A stretch of 64,000 bases of DNA, taken from positions 62,001-126,000 of the forward strand of contig BAHV02000016.1 of the NCBI GenBank assembly GCA_000508965.1, read 5' to 3'. Made by a program: the position numbers and the translations under genes. The notes below the pieces were generated by a model that was not told the DNA's origin, ran no database searches, and saw only the letters and a list, made by a program, of their open reading frames with translations. Within the stretch, counting starts at the first letter, position 1. Each line of letters begins with the position of its first letter. This DNA is from Dielma sp000508965. GTDB taxonomy: Bacteria; Bacillota_I; Bacilli_A; Erysipelotrichales; Erysipelotrichaceae. Positions 25,484-35,107 of the stretch are shown here, one piece after another.

Positions 25484-25507
25484 AAAAAAAGACTCAAAAT
25501 GAGTCTT
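25484..25507 (-). terminator. Terminator after tag
   Basis: AAGACTCA / TGAGTCTT with a 3-base loop is followed by a run of Ts on the minus strand, 5 bases beyond the tag stop codon. Confidence 0.9.
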
Positions 25508-25512
25508 CACAG

Positions 25513-26067
25513 CTAATATTTAAAACAGTTCAGTTCATGATCATCAATGACCCCAATCGCCCCTAAATAAGAATAAACCGTAATGCTGCCCATGAATCTC
25601 ATACCGCGGCTTATCAAGTCTTTTGAAATCGTATCAGAAAGCGGTGAGGTCACAGGAATTTGATCATCAGTATTTTTAATCACTTGACCTTTGGTGAAGC
25701 TCCAGATATATGCGTCAAAGCTGCCATATTCCGCTTGAATTTGTAAAAATACCTGACTATTGGTAATCATCGCATTAAACTTGCGGCGATTGCGAATCAG
25801 CCGCGGATCATTCATCAGTTCATTCAACTTTGTCTCATCGTAGGCAGCAATTTTTGTGCAGTCAAAGACATCTAACGCTTTCCTAAATGCCTCACGCTTT
25901 TTCAAAACGATAGCCCATGACAGACCGGCCTGAAAAGATTCCAGGATCAGCAGTTCGTATAAATGCGCGTCATCATGTGATGGAACGCCCCATTCATGAT
26001 CGTGATAAGCACGCAGAATTCCTTCTTTATCATTTGCCCAGCGGCAGCGGCTGCATGACTCACTCAT
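25513..26067 (-). CDS. tag: DNA-3-methyladenine glycosylase I
   Basis: A 184-residue HhH-fold glycosylase that removes 3-methyladenine from alkylated DNA. Family motifs: CRWANDKEGILRAYHDHEWGVPSHDD at the N-terminus, LILESFQAGLSWAIVLKKREAF, and GMRFMGSITVYSYLGAIGVIDDHELNCF at the C-terminus with the His/Cys zinc ligands. Length is standard. The start overlaps the nitroreductase stop by 8 bases, so it is the second gene of that operon. Confidence 0.95.
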   Translation of the reverse strand: MSESCSRCRWANDKEGILRAYHDHEWGVPSHDDAHLYELLILESFQAGLSWAIVLKKREAFRKALDVFDCTKIAAYDETKLNELMNDPRLIRNRRKFNAMITNSQVFLQIQAEYGSFDAYIWSFTKGQVIKNTDDQIPVTSPLSDTISKDLISRGMRFMGSITVYSYLGAIGVIDDHELNCFKY

Positions 26068-26794
26068 AATCTTTCACCGTAAAACCTGCGTGATTGCCCC
26101 AACTAAATTGTCCGCAGCCTGCGCCAAGCTCAAAGTGATATTTTGCTATACCGAGATCTACCTGTTCAATTTTACGTTTTTCAGGAATAGATGCATATGC
26201 CGCCGATGCCTTCCATGTAAAAATGACCGGCTGCGCATTCAACGCAGAAGGTGCCAGCAAAGCCGCCTCGACACCATATTTGAACCACTCAGGCGGTGTG
26301 CCTTCCAGCTTTGTACACTGAGCATATGTTTTATGCCGGCGATGAATCATTGAAGTGATGACTTTCTCTTTCATCGATATTGTTTCTTCACCGTAGCCAA
26401 CGGCAATTACCGCGGCCAGTTCCTCATGCGCCAGCAGCTGACACCGACAGTCATTCTTAGAATAAGTTCCGCCCACCCAGCATGTGGCAAGATCAGATGC
26501 CGTTGCCATCAGCACCAGCATCTCACCATAATAACCCAGCTTCTCATAAAGATGAGGATCATCATTTGAACCCACTAGAGCGATGAGATGACGAACACCG
26601 CGAAACATGCCGTAGCTCTTCTTTAAAGAATCAAAAGCCTCCGGATTATTTAAAAGCAGCTGAATATGCAGACCGGCTGTTTCGTTAATCTGATCAATAG
26701 CACTCACCAGCATATCGGCTGGAATCATTTTATCCTGAAAGGATCTTCTTGAATGACGCATTTTTAATGCTCTTAGCAGCTGTTTATTCTCCAT
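26060..26794 (-). CDS. Nitroreductase-family protein (TM1586-like)
   Basis: 244 residues from ATG 26794 (a GTG at 26803 is also possible). N-terminal KMRHSRRSFQDKMIP is the FMN-binding opening of the nitroreductase fold; ASDLATCWVGGTYSK and LAPSALNAQPVIFTWK are the other cofactor-region motifs. Larger than simple nitroreductases, with an apparent two-half arrangement as in the TM1586 type. Predicted FMN-dependent NAD(P)H oxidoreductase; substrate unknown. Operon with tag suggests a stress or detoxification role. Confidence 0.8.
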   Translation of the reverse strand: MENKQLLRALKMRHSRRSFQDKMIPADMLVSAIDQINETAGLHIQLLLNNPEAFDSLKKSYGMFRGVRHLIALVGSNDDPHLYEKLGYYGEMLVLMATASDLATCWVGGTYSKNDCRCQLLAHEELAAVIAVGYGEETISMKEKVITSMIHRRHKTYAQCTKLEGTPPEWFKYGVEAALLAPSALNAQPVIFTWKASAAYASIPEKRKIEQVDLGIAKYHFELGAGCGQFSWGNHAGFTVKDYE

Positions 26795-26888
26795 CCTATT
26801 CACTCACTTTCAGCCATCATCAAAATCATGGTCTTGGATTTAGTATAACACAGGTTTATTCCTGATGCGCATAAATCATCAGTATTCT

Positions 26889-28982
26889 TCAAGCTTGCTT
26901 CTGAGCCATTGACAGCTTGCCCATCAAAATATATTTGCCGGAAATTTCCATTACATAACGCAGAACCAGATGCAGACATATCCGCTTACCCTCAGCAGGC
27001 AGATAGGTATAATCAATCTCCTTACCGGCTTTATCATGAACCGCATCTCTAAATAGCGCAATCATCGCCCTTTGATCCGATGCCGCCACTAACTGAAGCA
27101 TGTCCGGTGCCTTTAATGCCTGATCCTCATAGCCAAGCAAATTATAATAACTCGCGTTAACACGGATCAATTCCACTTTATCTTCCGCAAATTCATAAAT
27201 AACTGCCGCCTCATTGCTTGAATTAAAGAGCTTATTAATCTGCGGATCATTTAAAAACAGCTCATCGTAAATATGCTTACTCTTACGATAACTGTCAAAG
27301 TTATGAATTTGATAGTGTCCCTGCGGCAGATATTTAGTCTCATAATATTCAACAGGAATCGGTTTTTCATAATAATAGCCCTGCACATAGTCACAGCCTA
27401 CGCTGCGTAAAAACGCAACCTGTTCCATCGTCTCTACCCCTTCGGCAATAACCGGAATATTAAGCCATTTGGACATTCGGATCACGGAAGCGATAATATT
27501 TTCACCGCGGCCGGCAATTTTGGTTTTTGATAAGAAGCGCATATCGATTTTCAGGATATCAACATCCATATCTTTTAAAATATTCAGCGAAGAATAGCCG
27601 CTGCCAAAATCATCCATCATGATCGTAAAGCCATGCTTCTGAAGACGTTCAATGGTCTCACTCAGCATGATCGGATTATCTGTATAGGCACTCTCTGTCA
27701 ATTCCAGATTCAGCAATTCAGGAACAATCTGATATTTACGAATCAAGTCAAGAATCATATCGACCAGTTTAGGATTATATAAATCAACCCGTGAAATATT
27801 GACTGAAATCGGATATGGCTGATAACCGTTATCCAGCCATTTTCTCAATAATATGCAGACTTGTTCCCAAATATAAAAATCAAGCTTGGTGATAAATCCA
27901 TTTTGTTCAAAGATGCCAATAAAATCATTCGGCGTTATAATGCCGCGCTTAGGATGATTCCATCGGGTCAGCGCTTCAGCCCCGCATGGCTTGCCATTTT
28001 GAATATCAATCTTAGGCTGCAGATAAATGATGAATTGATGGTTTTCCAAGGCTGTATTCATTTCATTGATGATTTCCTGTTCACGCGCTAAAGAGACACT
28101 TAAACTTTCATTATAATAAGCAAAGCATTTAACATAACTTCCTTTGCATTGCTTGGCAGCCAAAGCAGCCCGGTTATACATTGATTCAATCGATAAAGAA
28201 CGATCCTGAATAAGATAGATACCCATTGAAGGTACAATGTCATAATCCGTATTATATTCATAAAGATAATTACGGATCAGTTCAACGAGATTGGTTTTAT
28301 TCAAATCAGCATAAGGCAAACAGATACAGAAGATATCCGATACCATGCGGCCATAGGAACAGGCAGCAAGCTGACTGGCAAATTCTTGAATTCTATTTGC
28401 GATGTAACATAGCAGGAGATCCCCTTCATCAGTGCCAAAAAACGAATTAATCAGTTGGAAGCGATCAATATCAAAGCGCACAAAAGCATACAGCTGTTCA
28501 CTGTCTGCTTCAATCATCTGTTTAGTAACCTCAAAAAACTTAATTTTATTATAGATACCGGTAAGACTGTCATATTCCGCCAAATATCTTAATTGCCTAA
28601 ATGCGGTCAGCTGAGAACGTTCGACAGCATTTTTAATGCGCAGCAGCAAGACTTGATTCTGATAAGGCTTGGCGATAAAATCCCATGCTCCCTGCCGCAG
28701 CGCGCAGACCTCCTCTTCAAGCTGACTGCCGATTACAAGAATCGGCAAACGCTGATCCGCTTCTTTTACTTTTAAATAACTAAACAGGCACTTGTAGCGT
28801 TCGCACGAAAGATCAGCCATCAAAATGACTGAAACCGCGTCAATATTCACTTTCAGCAATGAAATAGCCTGCTGTTCATCGACCGCACTGATCACCCGAT
28901 ATGCTTCAGCAAGCAAAGCTGTCAATGACTGAGACTGATCAGTCTGCGGCTCAATTAATAATAACGTTGCTTTAGATGCCAT
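26889..28982 (-). CDS. REC-GGDEF-EAL-PAS cyclic-di-GMP signalling protein
   Basis: 697 residues. Residues 1-125 form a response-regulator receiver domain (probable acceptor Asp in VILMADLS, Lys in IAKPY). Residues 130-295 are a GGDEF domain (YDSLTGIYNKIKF, VRFDIDRFQLIN) whose signature motif is replaced by GRMVSDIF, so cyclase activity is doubtful. Residues 305-560 form an EAL phosphodiesterase with intact AEALTRW, ELTESAY, DDFGSGYSSL, KIDMRFL and EGVET. A PAS-like domain ends the protein (585-690). It probably hydrolyses c-di-GMP under control of an unknown kinase. Confidence 0.88.
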   Translation of the reverse strand: MASKATLLLIEPQTDQSQSLTALLAEAYRVISAVDEQQAISLLKVNIDAVSVILMADLSCERYKCLFSYLKVKEADQRLPILVIGSQLEEEVCALRQGAWDFIAKPYQNQVLLLRIKNAVERSQLTAFRQLRYLAEYDSLTGIYNKIKFFEVTKQMIEADSEQLYAFVRFDIDRFQLINSFFGTDEGDLLLCYIANRIQEFASQLAACSYGRMVSDIFCICLPYADLNKTNLVELIRNYLYEYNTDYDIVPSMGIYLIQDRSLSIESMYNRAALAAKQCKGSYVKCFAYYNESLSVSLAREQEIINEMNTALENHQFIIYLQPKIDIQNGKPCGAEALTRWNHPKRGIITPNDFIGIFEQNGFITKLDFYIWEQVCILLRKWLDNGYQPYPISVNISRVDLYNPKLVDMILDLIRKYQIVPELLNLELTESAYTDNPIMLSETIERLQKHGFTIMMDDFGSGYSSLNILKDMDVDILKIDMRFLSKTKIAGRGENIIASVIRMSKWLNIPVIAEGVETMEQVAFLRSVGCDYVQGYYYEKPIPVEYYETKYLPQGHYQIHNFDSYRKSKHIYDELFLNDPQINKLFNSSNEAAVIYEFAEDKVELIRVNASYYNLLGYEDQALKAPDMLQLVAASDQRAMIALFRDAVHDKAGKEIDYTYLPAEGKRICLHLVLRYVMEISGKYILMGKLSMAQKQA

Positions 28983-29241
28983 TTAATGCCGCCTCCCTAA
29001 AGAAAGCTGAACTTAACTTTTTTAGCTTTATCATCCTTATGCCCGCTCTCTCTTTTCACTTCCCAGATTTTATGAATTTTTATGTGGCTTCACTTTTAAA
29101 TATGTTTGATAAAAGCAAAATAACACATACTATCATTAATATTGTAGCATATTAAAAGGCAGTGTCAATTTTAATTAATCATTAGTGATAATGTATTACC
29201 TATCAAGAAAGTGTAATATCAAAGATATAGGAGTTGATACT

Positions 29242-29519
29242 ATGATAGCCGATCGAATCAAGGAATTGCGTGAGAAAAATGACATGACACAAAGTGACTT
29301 AGCCCGTAAACTAAGTCTGACAAGATCGGCCATCAATGCATGGGAAATGGGTATCAGCGTACCGTCAACTCAGTATATTGTCGAATTGGCTCTGTTGTTT
29401 AATACATCTACAGATTATATTTTAGATATGAGTGATGAATTGCTTATTAACATTACCAATCTTCAGGATGATGAAAAGGAATTAATATTTAAGTTACTCA
29501 ACTATTTCAGAAAGACTTG
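29242..29519 (+). CDS. Small XRE-family regulator
   Basis: 92 residues from ATG 29242, chosen for the AGGAG eight bases upstream. Residues 1-60 are a helix-turn-helix (IKELREKNDMTQSDLARKL, LTRSAINAWEMGISVPS, then LALLFNTSTDYIL). The short C-terminal helix may dimerise. It stands alone, divergent from the EAL gene, and its last 26 bases overlap the 3' end of the convergent kinase gene. The 260-base gap upstream is AT-rich and should contain both divergent promoters; no clear -35 was identified. Confidence 0.85.
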
Positions 29520-30447
29520 AATCATCAGCATTCAAGCTTTGTATATTCAACCCCTCATAATATGACATGATCTGTTTCAATTTCGCAAGATCATCATTAA
29601 ACGCTGTCGCACTGCCGCATGCCACCCCCATCCGCAGTGCTTTTTCATAGGATTTACTCTGCATATAGGCAGTTAAAAAGCCGGCAAGCATCGAATCACC
29701 GGCACCGACACTGTTTTTCACTTCTCCTGCCGGTGCGCTGCAGTAATACAGACGCTGCTGTTCATCAAGTAAAACTGCACCTTCTTTGCCTAGTGACACC
29801 AATACATTTTGAGCTTTCTGCTGGCTGCAAAACATCATCGCATCACGCAGCTCATTGAGGTTATGAATCGGCCTTTTCCAAAGTTCAAATAGCTCGCTGA
29901 GGTTGGGTTTGATAAGCCATGGTTCATAAGCAAGACTGTTAAGCAGTGCTTCATTGCTCATGTCGACAATCAGACGGACACCTTTTGATTTCAATAATGA
30001 TAAAATTGAAGCAAATGTTGAACTGTCAATGCCCCGGCAAAGACTGCCGCACAGGGCTGCTGTATCTTCTTGACTCATCGTATCAATAATTTGTTTTAAA
30101 CGCTTGATCACCATTGCATCCGCTGTCGGACCGGCACCATTGATTTCCGTCTCTTCACTGCCTTTTAATTTAATATTAATGCGTGAAAAACCTTCAGCCA
30201 TAAATATCAATTCATGGTCGAGCCCTTTTTCATTCAGCAGGCGGTCAATTTCCAAACCGCTGAAGCCAGCAGCCAATCCGATGGCTTTATTTGCGATGCC
30301 AAATTCATTTAAAATTCTGGATACGTTAAAACCTTTGCCGCCTGGATAAATTTTCTCTGCCTGTGAGCGGTTAGTTTCACCGTTTCTCAATTCATTAACC
30401 ATCATTACATAATCTAAAGATGGATTCAAAGTTATCGTATAGATCAT
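29494..30447 (-). CDS. fruK: 1-phosphofructokinase-type sugar kinase (PfkB family)
   Basis: 317 residues from ATG 30447 (AAAGGAGG six bases upstream). PfkB motifs: GGKGFNVSRILNEFG near residue 37 and the C-terminal VKNSVGAGDSMLAGFLTAY with the catalytic Asp. N-terminal YTITLNPSLDYVM is typical of FruK/LacC. Known enzymes phosphorylate fructose-1-phosphate or tagatose-6-phosphate; the exact substrate cannot be told from sequence alone. A terminator separates it from the PTS gene upstream, so it is probably transcribed on its own. Confidence 0.85.
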   Translation of the reverse strand: MIYTITLNPSLDYVMMVNELRNGETNRSQAEKIYPGGKGFNVSRILNEFGIANKAIGLAAGFSGLEIDRLLNEKGLDHELIFMAEGFSRINIKLKGSEETEINGAGPTADAMVIKRLKQIIDTMSQEDTAALCGSLCRGIDSSTFASILSLLKSKGVRLIVDMSNEALLNSLAYEPWLIKPNLSELFELWKRPIHNLNELRDAMMFCSQQKAQNVLVSLGKEGAVLLDEQQRLYYCSAPAGEVKNSVGAGDSMLAGFLTAYMQSKSYEKALRMGVACGSATAFNDDLAKLKQIMSYYEGLNIQSLNADDSSLSEIVE

Positions 30448-30544
30448 CAAAAGCCTCCTTTCACCACAGACGGGTGCTTTTCTTAAGTGTAACACAAAAG
30501 TCAGTCTCAGGCCGATACTTTATTCGACAGCTGTCTCCTCATAG

Positions 30545-30589
30545 AAAAAAGAGTACACTTCCTCTTATATAAAATGGAAATACACTCTT
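30545..30589 (-). terminator. Terminator after the PTS gene
   Basis: A 14-bp stem (30549-30562 with 30576-30589, several G-U pairs) ends in a T-run on the minus strand, just after the EIIBC stop. Confidence 0.8.
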
Positions 30590-30598
30590 ATAATAATC

Positions 30599-31996
30599 TT
30601 AAAAATTAATTGCCTTTTTCTCTGCTTCTGCCGCACGCTGATCTTTCTTGATATTTTCATCAAGACCTAACGCATAAGCACAGCCAGCCGATACTACAAA
30701 TGAAATAGCCAGTCCGATCAGCATCACCGGAATTGATCCGGTATATGCCGGGAGTGAGATAATTGCCGGCATTGCATAAGTAATCGCTTTAGCCTGCATC
30801 ATGGCAACAAAAGCACCGGATATCCCACCACCAATGATACATGCAAGCAACGGTTTTTTAAATCTGAAAGCGACGCCGTATAAAGCCGGCTCGGTAATAC
30901 CGATAAAGGCGGAGATAAAAGCGGAGAAGGTAGATGATTTATTTTCAGCCTTTTTAGCTCTTAAAAATACGCCAAAGCACATACCGGCTGCCGCCATTGT
31001 TGCAACACAATCAACCGGTGCCAGCATATCATAGCCTAATGTGCTGAGATTGCCTAACTTGATGGGCGTCATAGCCATATGCATACCCGTCAGAATAACA
31101 AATGGTCGGGTTGCGCCATCAATTAAACCGCCTAGCCACGGAGCTACATTAAAGAGCCATTTAAAGCATTCGCCAACCCCTATACCGGCATAATAACCCA
31201 ATGGACCAAGAATCATCAGACTCAGCGGAGCCATGACCATCAAGGTCACGATTGGAACTGCAACGACTCTCAGAAAGGAGACAGTATGTGCATAGATAAA
31301 TCGATACACATAACTCATGATCCATACAGACAGCAGGATTGGAATAACTGTCGATGAATATTTGACCAATGTCACATGAATGCCAAAAATTTCAACACTG
31401 CTGCCAGCACCGGCAATAATCGTAGGATACATATAAATACCCGCCAGCACCACAGCCATCGTCATATCTGTTTTAAACTTTTTAGCCGCCGTTACTGCCA
31501 ACAAAAACGGAAGGAAATAAAAAGTCGCATCACTCGCTGCATTCAGCATCAGATAAAGTCCGGTCTCATTTCCCATAATACCATATGTGGTAAGCAAGGT
31601 AAGCAGACCCTTTAAGACACCGGCCCCGGCAAACGCCGGAATAATTGGATTAAAGCAGCTGGATAATACATCAAATAAAGCATTGATTGAAAATTTCTTT
31701 TTAGCTTTTAAATCGTCTAATTTTTCATCAATCCCTTCATTCTTCTCCAGTCCGGCCAAAACGCATATTTCATCATACACCTCAGTTACTGTCTGACCGA
31801 TAATAACCTGAAGCTGACCGCTATTTACATTGGTTCCCCACACACCACTTAAGCTTTCAATTTCATCCTTATTTACTTTATCAAAGTCAATCAGATTAAA
31901 CCGAAGCCTTGTAGCGCAATGCAGAAAATTTGATATATTTTCTTTCCCACCAACATTTTTTAATATTTGTTCTGCTAATTTTCTATTTGAACTCAT
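30599..31996 (-). CDS. PTS beta-glucoside-type EIIBC permease
   Basis: 465 residues. The EIIB domain (1-85) has the phospho-cysteine motif ISNFLHCATRLRFNL. The EIIC domain (105-450) is polytopic and includes GITEPALYGVAFRFKKP, the glucose/glucoside superfamily signature. The usual C-terminal EIIA domain is absent: the protein ends about 20 residues after the last helix, so phosphate must come from an EIIA encoded elsewhere. It lies 18 bases downstream of the GH1 gene, consistent with import of a beta-glucoside as its 6-phosphate. Confidence 0.92.
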   Translation of the reverse strand: MSSNRKLAEQILKNVGGKENISNFLHCATRLRFNLIDFDKVNKDEIESLSGVWGTNVNSGQLQVIIGQTVTEVYDEICVLAGLEKNEGIDEKLDDLKAKKKFSINALFDVLSSCFNPIIPAFAGAGVLKGLLTLLTTYGIMGNETGLYLMLNAASDATFYFLPFLLAVTAAKKFKTDMTMAVVLAGIYMYPTIIAGAGSSVEIFGIHVTLVKYSSTVIPILLSVWIMSYVYRFIYAHTVSFLRVVAVPIVTLMVMAPLSLMILGPLGYYAGIGVGECFKWLFNVAPWLGGLIDGATRPFVILTGMHMAMTPIKLGNLSTLGYDMLAPVDCVATMAAAGMCFGVFLRAKKAENKSSTFSAFISAFIGITEPALYGVAFRFKKPLLACIIGGGISGAFVAMMQAKAITYAMPAIISLPAYTGSIPVMLIGLAISFVVSAGCAYALGLDENIKKDQRAAEAEKKAINF

Positions 31997-32014
31997 GCTG
32001 AGTACCTCCTGATT

Positions 32015-33475
32015 CTACTCCAAATCCATGCCATTCGATGCAATACATTTTTGATACCAAGCAAAAGAATCTTTTTTATATCTATCCAATGTACCTTTTC
32101 CATAATCATCCTGATCCACATAGATCACGCCATATCGCTTGCTCATTTCATGGGTTCCAGATGATATCAAATCAATAATGCCCCAGATATAATACCCTTT
32201 CACATCTACTCCGTCTTTGACAGCTTCCAACATTTGCTGAATGTGCGATTTTAAATAATCAATACGATAAGGATCGTGAATGGAATGGTCAGTTTCCAGT
32301 TTATCAACAGCTCCCAAACCATTTTCCAAAATAAAGATTGGTTTATGATAACGATCCCACATCTGATTCAGCGAATACCGCAAGCCTATTGGATCTTTCT
32401 GCCAGCCCCATTCACTGGCTTCCAAATATGGATTTTTACCCGCAATGATCAGATTAGAATTTGTCTTTTCTAATTCATCTGTATTGGCACTCGTTACCAA
32501 TGACATATAATAGCTGTAGGCAACCCAATCACTGGTATTTTCACTTAATATTTTTCTATCTTCATCAGATATTTTAATAGTAAGATTATTTTCCTCATAA
32601 AAGCGATCCATATAAGCCGGGGTCTTACCTAACAGCAAAGTATCCGTATAATAATAATTTTCATAATTCTCATCCAATACTGTCTGCATGACATCCTCTG
32701 GCTTACAAGTGGCAGGATAAGTAGTAAAGCGGGCAATCATACAGCCGATCTGTGCATTCGGATCGATTTCCTTGGCACATTTTTTAGCTATCGCATTAGC
32801 TACTAATTGATTATGAACACATTGATAACAGCTTTGTTTAAAATCTTCTTTTTCAACATCCGGGAATAAGCCAGCCCCCATATAAGGGATAAAAATGGCA
32901 GCATTTATTTCATTAAATGGCAGCCAATATTTTACTCTGCCCTTATATCTTTTTAAAATAGTGCGCACATAGCGTTCCCAATAAATCAAGATTTCCGGTG
33001 TTTTCCAGCCATCCTTATGTTCAATCAAATAAAGCGGCGTATCATAATGATTCATTGTCACCATTGGCTCAATGCCATATTTTTCTAATTCACTGAATAC
33101 ATCGTCATAAAATTTCAAACCCTCTTCATTTGGCACTTCCTCAATTCCCTGAGGGAAAATCCGCGGCCAAGAGATTGACATGCGGAAGCTTTTCAATCCC
33201 AGTTCAGCAAAGAGTTTGATATCTTCCTTATAGCGATGATAAAAGTCAATGCCGTAACGTTTCGGATATAGCCCTGTTCCCTTTTCCGCATGCGCTTCCC
33301 TTATCATATCCATACTTACCGTTCTTTGCTCATGCAGATCAGTCCGCTTTAAAAAAGGTCTGTAAGGCTTCATATCCCCTAATGTTAAGCCTTTGCTGCC
33401 TTCATTCCATGCTCCCTCACACTGACAGGCAGCCGTAGCACCGCCCCATAAAAAATCTTTTGGAAATTCCTTCAT
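32015..33475 (-). CDS. GH1 6-phospho-beta-glucosidase
   Basis: 486 residues from ATG 33475 (TAGGAGG upstream). N-terminal FPKDFLWGGATAACQCEGAWNEGSKG is the GH1 opening signature. The acid/base Glu is in YWLPFNEINA near residue 180, the nucleophile Glu in IFILENGLGAVD near residue 380. Length is standard. It cleaves the phosphorylated disaccharide imported by the adjacent EIIBC into glucose-6-phosphate and an aglycone or sugar. It is the first gene of the two-gene operon, divergent from the PRD regulator. Confidence 0.95.
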   Translation of the reverse strand: MKEFPKDFLWGGATAACQCEGAWNEGSKGLTLGDMKPYRPFLKRTDLHEQRTVSMDMIREAHAEKGTGLYPKRYGIDFYHRYKEDIKLFAELGLKSFRMSISWPRIFPQGIEEVPNEEGLKFYDDVFSELEKYGIEPMVTMNHYDTPLYLIEHKDGWKTPEILIYWERYVRTILKRYKGRVKYWLPFNEINAAIFIPYMGAGLFPDVEKEDFKQSCYQCVHNQLVANAIAKKCAKEIDPNAQIGCMIARFTTYPATCKPEDVMQTVLDENYENYYYTDTLLLGKTPAYMDRFYEENNLTIKISDEDRKILSENTSDWVAYSYYMSLVTSANTDELEKTNSNLIIAGKNPYLEASEWGWQKDPIGLRYSLNQMWDRYHKPIFILENGLGAVDKLETDHSIHDPYRIDYLKSHIQQMLEAVKDGVDVKGYYIWGIIDLISSGTHEMSKRYGVIYVDQDDYGKGTLDRYKKDSFAWYQKCIASNGMDLE

Positions 33476-33607
33476 ATAATACCTCCTAATGGTTTCTTGT
33501 TCCACGGTTAAAGTATAAATGGTATAATTATTTCAGTCCATTCAATCCTTTTCCTCTTCTTGAGGCATAAAAGTTAATAGTCATTTATATCATATCGAGG
33601 TGTGCCA
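33476..33607. promoter_or_regulatory. Divergent promoter region, GH1-PTS operon and PRD regulator
   Basis: This 130-base AT-rich gap must hold both promoters. A consensus TATAAT is at 33523-33528 on the + strand for the regulator, with no strong -35. On the minus strand TATACT-like sequence overlaps the same area. No hairpin of ribonucleic-antiterminator type was evident, which favours DNA-binding activation over antitermination. Confidence 0.4.
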
Positions 33608-35071
33608 ATGCAAATTAATCAGCGTCAAAAAAGCCTTATTCAACTCTTGTTGAGTTATTCAAAACCGCTGCATGGTTCAGAGATTTCTCAGCGCATCAAT
33701 ACAACTACAAGAACCCTGCGGCAGGATATTGCTACAATCAATACATTTTTTCATCAAGAAAATTTACAGATTTACTCAAACCCAAGCAAGGGCTATTGGA
33801 TCGAAGAAAATGATAAGACAGCGTTTATTGATTATATTAAAGAATCAAAGAATGATTTGATTCCCGCCAATCAGAATCAAAGAGAAATTGCGATTTGTTT
33901 TTATCTTTTAGAGCATGATTATGAATATACAAGTATGGGTTTATTGGCTGATTTATTCTATGTTTCAAAGACGACCATTTCAAATACTATTAAGCATATA
34001 GAAGAAATTGTAATAGCATCAAAAGGTTTGCAGCTATCGATATCAACAAAGAAAGGATTGCGAATTCTCGGTTCTGAATATGCTAAAAGAAACTTATGTT
34101 CTTCAATTATCCTCCTTTTTTATGAATTAGAAGGCACTTATATTAATCGGTATATTGTTGAGAATTATGATGAGTTGCATAATTTTGAAACGCTTTATCA
34201 GATTCTCATATCCTATTTGATGCAAATAAAAATCATGCTTACCAATAAGAGTCTCATGATTATAACAAATGAATTATTGATTAGCGCATATCGAAACTGT
34301 ATTCTGCAAAAAAACATTGAAGCAGCAGCGGATTCTTCAGCAAGCATCAATCTGCCTTTTGATGAAATTGAAAAACTCTTAAAATTAAAGTTTTCAGAAT
34401 ATGATAAGCAATATCTAAATCAGCTGGTTGCTAAAAAAAGGAGATATAATGCAATAAATACAAATGAAAAAGCGATTGATATGCTGACAAATAAAATTAT
34501 CTATGAGTTTTATGAAGCAACTCTTTTAAACTTTGGTTTACAGCTGCATCAGCAACAGCCATTAACTGAGCATTTAACGGCGATGATTTATTATCATACG
34601 ACGGTTACCCATTCAGAATTTAATGACTTGATCAATTTGAAATTAACACATCCCTTTGCCTATCAGGTTGCTTCATTGATGAATCCAATCATCAAAAAAT
34701 ACACTGACAAACTGCTTACAGAAAATGAATTAAATTCATTAACCGCCCGCCTGTCGGTTATTCTTGACAGTAATATAGAAAAATTAAATATAATTATTTT
34801 GACTGACCTCAGTACCAGTTTGACTGAACTGTTAAAAACTGAATTAAATTTATATTTTGGACAGCTTTTAACGATATCGGGTATTTATCCGCTTTACAGA
34901 GCAGCGGCAGTGGTGAATCACGATCAAGTTGATTTAATATTGGCTACTTCAAGAGAAGCTTCTCTGCAAGGCTATGACATACTTCACATCAGTCCTGTAT
35001 TAACAATGGATGATACTATGAAAATTTTCGCTTATATCAGGAACCATATGCCTTCCTCAAGGTCTATTTAA
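33608..35071 (+). CDS. PRD-containing transcriptional regulator (BglG/LicR-type)
   Basis: 487 residues from ATG 33608 (GAGGTG upstream). Residues 1-60: HTH_11-type winged helix (LIQLLLSYSKPLHGSEISQRINTTTRTLRQDI). Residues 85-145: Mga-like HTH (LADLFYVSKTTISNTIKHIEEI). Residues 180-390: two PRD-like helical domains, the second with TEHLTAMIYYH and HPFAYQVASLM. Residues 395-487: EIIB-like fold (LNIIILTDLSTSLTELLK). PTS-dependent phosphorylation of PRD His residues would tie the operon to beta-glucoside supply. No EIIA domain is attached. Confidence 0.85.
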   Translation: MQINQRQKSLIQLLLSYSKPLHGSEISQRINTTTRTLRQDIATINTFFHQENLQIYSNPSKGYWIEENDKTAFIDYIKESKNDLIPANQNQREIAICFYLLEHDYEYTSMGLLADLFYVSKTTISNTIKHIEEIVIASKGLQLSISTKKGLRILGSEYAKRNLCSSIILLFYELEGTYINRYIVENYDELHNFETLYQILISYLMQIKIMLTNKSLMIITNELLISAYRNCILQKNIEAAADSSASINLPFDEIEKLLKLKFSEYDKQYLNQLVAKKRRYNAINTNEKAIDMLTNKIIYEFYEATLLNFGLQLHQQQPLTEHLTAMIYYHTTVTHSEFNDLINLKLTHPFAYQVASLMNPIIKKYTDKLLTENELNSLTARLSVILDSNIEKLNIIILTDLSTSLTELLKTELNLYFGQLLTISGIYPLYRAAAVVNHDQVDLILATSREASLQGYDILHISPVLTMDDTMKIFAYIRNHMPSSRSI

Positions 35072-35079
35072 TATCAAAC

Positions 35080-35107
35080 AAAATGAGAGAGTGTCCCCTC
35101 TCATTTT
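35080..35107. terminator. Bidirectional terminator between convergent genes
   Basis: AAAATGAGAG / CTCTCATTTT, 10-bp perfect stem with an 8-base loop, directly follows the PRD-regulator stop on + and overlaps the TadE-like stop on minus. Confidence 0.8.
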
